This document shows, in pieces, positions 29,050-32,680 of a stretch of 32,680 nt of DNA. This stretch comes from a virus: IMG/VR virus record IMGVR_UViG_3300026519_000045, positions 1 to 32,680 of that record, one strand, 5' to 3'. Both the position numbers and the translations under genes were made by a program. Each line of letters starts with the position of its first letter. The stretch's first letter is position 1. A model generated the notes under the pieces. It ran no database searches. It was not told where the DNA came from and was given only the letters and a program-made list of their open reading frames with translations.

Positions 29050-30042
29050 ATGGCATACGGTGCCTATGCCCTCAACAAGATCCAGCTGGGCCGGGAGGCG
29101 ACCCCGGGGACGGCCGTCAGCGCCACCACCATATGGCGCGGAGAGGCCGTGGACATCGAGGATGCCAGGGAGATGGCATGGCCCGGCGAGGAGGAGAACG
29201 TGGGCCTGCTGGTCCCCACGGCCCGAGCCTATGTGGCCCAGCTCGGAGCCCAACTGGCGTTCCCCGAGACCGAGCTGACCTACGAGCAGATCCTCCACAT
29301 CCTGGAGGCCGGGATCGCCACCGTGACACCGTCCGGCCTGGGTCCCTACACCTACACCTACGAGTGGCCCACCACCGCGACGGTCAACACCATCAAAACC
29401 TACACCATCGAAACGGGCAATGCCCTGGCCGGCGATGTCAATGAGATGGCCTACTCGTTCGTGGAAGAGTTCCAACTGTCCGGCCAGTATGGCGAGGCAT
29501 GGAAAATGAGCGCCACATGGCGAGGGCGCCAAGCGGTGGCATCCACGTTCACCGCTGGACTGGCCGTCCCCGCGGTGGAGGAGGCCCTGTTCGGCAATAC
29601 TAGGCTGTACCTGGACAACAGCGGCGGGACCGTCGGCACCACCCAGATCACAGGCGTCCTAACCCAGGCAGACATCAGCGTGACCACCGGAATTGTGCCC
29701 GTGCCCGTGGGCGATGGCAGCCTCTATTTTGCAGCCCATAAATTCGTGCGGCCCGAGGTCACGGTCTCGCTGACCCTGGAGCTCGAGAACAACACCGGTG
29801 TGGTGGCCGCAGAGCGGGCCAACTACCGCAACCGGGCCATCCGCCTGCTGCGGCTGGAGTGCCCTGGTACCGGCGGCCGCACCTTCCGGTTTGACGCGGC
29901 GGTTATGTGGGAGAGCGTGGACACCTATTCCGAGGAGGACGGGGACACTGTCGTCACGTTCAACGGCAAAGTCCTCTACTCCCCGACTGACGCCCTGTTC
30001 GGCCGGTTTGTAGTTACCAACAATCTGGCTTCCGTGCCATAA
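29050..30042 (+). CDS. Phage tail tube protein
   Basis: 330 residues, ATG after AGGTTAGCC. Family pattern: QLGREATPGTAVSATTIWRG at the start, then YEQILHILEAGIATV, TYTYEWPTTATVNTIKTYTI, a central EFQLSGQYGEAWKMSATWRG and C-terminal YFAAHKFVRPEVTVSLTLEL. This beta-sandwich protein makes the major tube of siphovirus tails. The length is somewhat above the usual range. Confidence 0.8.
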   Translation: MAYGAYALNKIQLGREATPGTAVSATTIWRGEAVDIEDAREMAWPGEEENVGLLVPTARAYVAQLGAQLAFPETELTYEQILHILEAGIATVTPSGLGPYTYTYEWPTTATVNTIKTYTIETGNALAGDVNEMAYSFVEEFQLSGQYGEAWKMSATWRGRQAVASTFTAGLAVPAVEEALFGNTRLYLDNSGGTVGTTQITGVLTQADISVTTGIVPVPVGDGSLYFAAHKFVRPEVTVSLTLELENNTGVVAAERANYRNRAIRLLRLECPGTGGRTFRFDAAVMWESVDTYSEEDGDTVVTFNGKVLYSPTDALFGRFVVTNNLASVP

Positions 30043-30057
30043 AAGGAGTTAATCAGC

Positions 30058-30798
30058 ATGGCAAACAATTTCACATTCAAGGACGCGTCGGCTGCAACTC
30101 TAACAGCGCAGAGTTACGACAACGCCGGCGTCCACACCCCAGCCACCACCCTGGTGGACAGCGCCGGCAATCCCCTGGTGGACGATGCGGCCGCCCAGGG
30201 CCCTGCTGTGCTGGTAGCAGGCCGATATGTCAATGCCAACATACCAGACGCCTTGGACAGCGGAGATGCTGGATGGGTGGCCATGTCCAGACACAGAGGC
30301 CTGATCACCGCATCTGGCATGTCCTATATCGGCCTCACTGCTGCCAACCCCAACCCGGCCGGCAGTGACATTATCATGCACACCGGATCTGCACCTGCAG
30401 CCGGGGATTTCCAGATCCGGGATACCAATGTACACATTTTCCATGTCCCCCTGGCCTCATACGGGTGGCGACGGATCACCATCGGCGCCTTCCTGTCCAC
30501 AGCGTTCGACCAGGCAGTAGATTTCCGCGTTTTTGCCAACTCGTCTCCTGCAACCGGGAGCTACTGGGGGCAACTGCTGTGGTTCTCGATTCCGGCTGGG
30601 TTCGCCAGCGCGTTCATGGTCCTCCCGGCCGGCGGTGGTGTGGGTGCCAATGTGGGGGCAGACCCTGTGTCTGGCCCCAATGTTGTCTACTCAGTGCCTG
30701 CCCTGGATGGGGGGCTGCCGTCCATCTCCATTTGGTTCCAGGCGTCTGTGGCCCCGACCACGGGAGAGTTCGGGCTGCGGATCACCCGCACCACATAG
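30058..30798 (+). CDS. Putative tail or virion surface protein
   Basis: 246 residues, ATG after AAAAGGAGTTAATCAGC. Rich in Gly, Ala, Ser and Thr with alternating beta pattern (VDFRVFANSSPATGSYWGQL; SISIWFQASVAPTTGEFGLR), no catalytic motif and lower GC at the start. Resembles small beta-sandwich virion proteins such as tail tube-associated or carbohydrate-binding decorations. Lying between tube and chaperone genes, it is probably part of the tail, but I cannot name a family. Confidence 0.55.
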   Translation: MANNFTFKDASAATLTAQSYDNAGVHTPATTLVDSAGNPLVDDAAAQGPAVLVAGRYVNANIPDALDSGDAGWVAMSRHRGLITASGMSYIGLTAANPNPAGSDIIMHTGSAPAAGDFQIRDTNVHIFHVPLASYGWRRITIGAFLSTAFDQAVDFRVFANSSPATGSYWGQLLWFSIPAGFASAFMVLPAGGGVGANVGADPVSGPNVVYSVPALDGGLPSISIWFQASVAPTTGEFGLRITRTT

Positions 30799-30809
30799 GA
30801 GGTGACACC

Positions 30810-31199
30810 ATGACAGGGTTTTTCCGGCCGCAGGAGCGAGTCGTCCACCTGGACGACGAGAACCGGATCACCATCCGCAGGTTGACATGGGGCCAGGTCC
30901 AGGGCATCCGCAGCCGCACCATCCGCATGCGGGTGCAAGTTCCCACTAGCCCGACCCGGGGCCTGGCAGCCAACGGCAATCCTCCGGACAACGATCCCGG
31001 CGAGATCGACCTGGACCCGTACCGGTTCCAGGAGGAGCTGGTCGTCGAGAGCGTGGTGTCCTGGGAGGGCCCCGGGTTCGAAGGGCGGCCCGTGACCCGG
31101 GAGAATGTGCTGGCCCTGCCGGAGTGGATCGTCGAGAAACTGCTGGCCGAGATCGACAAACTCAACCAGGGCATCACAGAGTCGGAAAAAAAATCATAG
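30810..31199 (+). CDS. Tail assembly chaperone (G protein)
   Basis: 129 residues, ATG after AGGAGGTGACACC, ending ESEKKS-stop. It precedes the tape measure gene, the standard place of the tail assembly chaperone. Near its end it carries the slippery heptamer A-AAA-AAA (31187-31193), so ribosomes can shift to -1 and enter the next frame, making a G-T fusion. The protein is mostly helical at the ends with a mid region of beta strands. The chaperone pair binds the tape measure protein during tail assembly and is absent from mature virions. Confidence 0.8.
   Translation: MTGFFRPQERVVHLDDENRITIRRLTWGQVQGIRSRTIRMRVQVPTSPTRGLAANGNPPDNDPGEIDLDPYRFQEELVVESVVSWEGPGFEGRPVTRENVLALPEWIVEKLLAEIDKLNQGITESEKKS
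31187..31193 (+). promoter_or_regulatory. Programmed -1 ribosomal frameshift site
   Basis: The heptamer A-AAA-AAA is in the correct phase (GA_A AA_A AAA_ in the zero frame), six bases before the zero-frame stop TAG 31197-31199, at the end of the chaperone G gene. This is the classic bacterial slippery sequence. Confidence 0.8.
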
Positions 31200-31435
31200 A
31201 CGATGCCATGCGCCGGGCCATCATGCATGACATGGACGTACCCATGCCCGGGCGCTACGCGTTGGAGCGGGCTGCCATGGAGGAGCTGCGGTGCTCGTGG
31301 GTCGAGCTGCAACAGTGCCCATTTGATTTGGTGGAGGAGGCCATGGAGGTGCGGGCTGCCCGGGCAAAATGGACCAAACGACGTGAGAAATTGGAGCAGG
31401 CCCGGGCCAAAACGGCCCGCCGACGGAGACGATAG
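31193..31435 (+). CDS. Tail assembly chaperone T extension, made by -1 frameshift
   Basis: After a -1 slip at A-AAA-AAA the frame continues from ATC 31193 for 80 residues: IIDDAMRRAIMHDMDVP, then YALERAAMEELRCSWVELQQ, ending KTARRRRR at stop 31433-31435. The fused GT product would be 208 residues. The Arg/Lys-rich tail and Ala/Glu-rich helix fit the T domain that contacts the tape measure. A separate start at ATG 31208 is possible but has no ribosome site. Confidence 0.75.
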   Translation: MIDDAMRRAIMHDMDVPMPGRYALERAAMEELRCSWVELQQCPFDLVEEAMEVRAARAKWTKRREKLEQARAKTARRRRR

Positions 31436-31438
31436 ACC

Positions 31439-32680
31439 ATGGCTGAGCTGAGCATCATCGTTCGGGCACGCAACCAGGCCAGCTCCGTTCTGCGCCAGGT
31501 CAAAAATGACATCGTTGGCCTGGACCAAGCGGCTGCCACCACCAACCGGGGCCTGGGCATGATGGGCAAGGCCGTTGGTGTGGGGCTCATGGCAGCAGCC
31601 GGCGTGGGCGTAGCTGGAATGGCTGCCCTGGGTGGAGCAGTGGCCAAATCCACCAGCGCCGCCATGGACATGGAGGCACAACTGTCCAACATTGCCGCGG
31701 TGATGGGCAAGACCCAATCTGATGTTGCCCCTCTGGCCGACCTCATCACCGAGCTGGGCCTGGACCCACGGCTACAGGTCACTGCCACCGAGGCCGCCGC
31801 GGCCATCGAGATGCTGGCCCGCAATGGCCTCACCATGGACCAGATCCTGGACGGCGCGGCAGGAGCCACCATTGCCCTGGCCAATGCAACCGGTGGGGAT
31901 TTCGCGACCTCCGCCGACGTGGCCACCGACGTGCTAGGCCAGTTCGGAGCCCGGGCAGGTGATTTTACGACCATCGCCAGCCGGATCACTGGAGTTGTCA
32001 ACAACTCCAAATTCACCCTGGACGATTTCCGCCTGGCCCTGGCCCAGGCAGGCGGTGTGGCGGCAGCTTCCGGCGTCAGTTTCGACGATTTCGTAACCAC
32101 CATTGCCGGCATCTCCCCCCTATTCGCCAGCGGGTCCGACGCGGGCACCTCGTTCAAAACGTTCCTCCAGCGCCTCATCCCACAGTCCGACGAGGCTGCT
32201 CGCACCATGCGGGATCTGGGCCTGTTTTCGGGTTTGACGAATTCTGAATTTCGCAAACTAACCGAAAAGATAGAGGACACCCGGACCGAGATCGCCAACT
32301 TGGATCCAACGTCCGCCAACTATGCGGAGCGGCTGCAGCAACTGAGGACGCGTCTCAAATCACTAGAGGACCAGTTGGTGGCCGGCAATGTCGCGTTCTT
32401 CGATGCCCAGGGAAATCTCAAATCCATGGACGAGATTGCTGGCCTCCTCCAGGACGCCCTCTCTGGCCTGTCCGAGGAGCAGCGCAATGCGGCCCTGTCC
32501 ACCATATTCGGCACAGACGCCATGCGAGCCGCGGTTGCCGTTGCCCAGATGGGCGATGAGGGATTCCAGCAACTCAACAAGGCCATCTCCGGCACAAAGG
32601 TTTTTGACGCTGCTGCCACCAGAATGGACAATGCCAAGGGAGCCCTGGAGATCCTGGGCGGCGTGGTGGAGACGGTCCAG
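31439..32680 (+). CDS. Tail tape measure protein (3' truncated by the window)
   Basis: ATG 31439 follows the chaperone stop by three bases, and the frame is open to the window end (414 codons). The start, MAELSIIVRARNQASSVLRQ, and the first 350 or so residues match the TP901-type tape measure domain: hydrophobic helix VGVGLMAAAGVGVAGMAALG (about 46-65), MDMEAQLSNIAAVMGKT, ATEAAAAIEMLARNGLTMDQ, LDDFRLALAQAGGVAAASGV and the FKTFLQRLIP region, plus NAALSTIFGTDAMRAAVAVA near the end. The length of the full gene sets tail length. Its chaperones are immediately upstream. Confidence 0.92.
   Translation, partial: MAELSIIVRARNQASSVLRQVKNDIVGLDQAAATTNRGLGMMGKAVGVGLMAAAGVGVAGMAALGGAVAKSTSAAMDMEAQLSNIAAVMGKTQSDVAPLADLITELGLDPRLQVTATEAAAAIEMLARNGLTMDQILDGAAGATIALANATGGDFATSADVATDVLGQFGARAGDFTTIASRITGVVNNSKFTLDDFRLALAQAGGVAAASGVSFDDFVTTIAGISPLFASGSDAGTSFKTFLQRLIPQSDEAARTMRDLGLFSGLTNSEFRKLTEKIEDTRTEIANLDPTSANYAERLQQLRTRLKSLEDQLVAGNVAFFDAQGNLKSMDEIAGLLQDALSGLSEEQRNAALSTIFGTDAMRAAVAVAQMGDEGFQQLNKAISGTKVFDAAATRMDNAKGALEILGGVVETVQ

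Noticed and set aside
31255-32319. 354-codon minus-strand frame near the window end
   Set aside because: It is opposite the tape measure gene, whose plus-strand frame is open for all 414 codons and has family motifs.
1-32680. CRISPR array
   Set aside because: I looked for regularly spaced direct repeats of 25-40 bases and saw none. The only exact repeats noticed are short operators and ribosome-site motifs.
1-32680. Insertion sequences or transposase genes
   Set aside because: No transposase motifs or flanking long inverted repeats were seen. The low-GC genes look like cassettes, not IS elements.

Overview
The window is a contiguous piece of a high-GC, tailed double-stranded DNA phage or prophage with an HK97-type head and a non-contractile (siphovirus-like) tail. 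I base this on the gene order terminase small/large, portal, MuF-type head protein, prohead protease, major capsid protein, connectors, tail tube, frameshifted tail assembly chaperone and tape measure. The promoters have ordinary bacterial TTGACA/TATAAT boxes, and the Shine-Dalgarno sequences match the bacterial 16S 3' end almost fully, so the host is a bacterium. The host taxon cannot be fixed from the sequence. The GC-rich codon use and the presence of an AcrIII-1 (DUF1874) protein, common in phages of thermophiles, make a high-GC thermophile a reasonable but unproven guess. No integrase, repressor or att pair was found in the window.

Layout. 1-2009 (+): a partial gene, a RusA-like resolvase and a two-domain endolysin (clan-A glycosidase plus M23 peptidase), ending in a back-to-back terminator block. 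2095-3878 (-): a promoter, a roughly 400-nt highly structured leader with tRNA-like geometry, then a 95-aa and a 319-aa unknown gene. 3902-5626 (-): SF2 DEAH helicase. 5567-5961: a divergent promoter region with a possible structured RNA. 5962-10143 (+): AcrIII-1 ring nuclease, unknown protein, primase, small conserved protein, Gp3/RDF-like protein and a nucleoside deoxyribosyltransferase-like protein. 10158-14007 (+): three paralogous double winged-helix-like proteins with a membrane/secreted protein between the second and third, then a SleB-like hydrolase. 14017-15571 (+): small, partly lower-GC genes, each with its own promoter, terminator or strong ribosome site. 15663-32680 (+): holin-like protein, packaging, head and tail genes.

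Three things stand out. First, a CHAT (caspase-like) protease with an N-terminal membrane helix and coiled coil sits between the large terminase and the portal. It is followed one base later by a 54-aa two-helix membrane peptide, which looks like a protease plus pore pair. Second, the MuF head protein carries a C-terminal HELGH zincin domain of lower GC, matching the plan of phage-borne polymorphic toxins. Third, a promoter family with inverted-repeat operators and a shared transcribed box (AGATG...CAAA) drives the AcrIII-1 gene, the structured RNA leader and a 78-aa acidic protein. It probably marks an early anti-host regulon.

How the genes fit together: promoter-proximal small genes would act early against host immunity. 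Helicase, primase and RusA would support replication and recombination. The late block from about 15.6 kb packages DNA and builds the capsid and tail. Lysis functions are split between the endolysin (609-2009), the SleB-like hydrolase (13126-14007) and holin candidates. All functional assignments come from motifs read by eye; no database search was possible.
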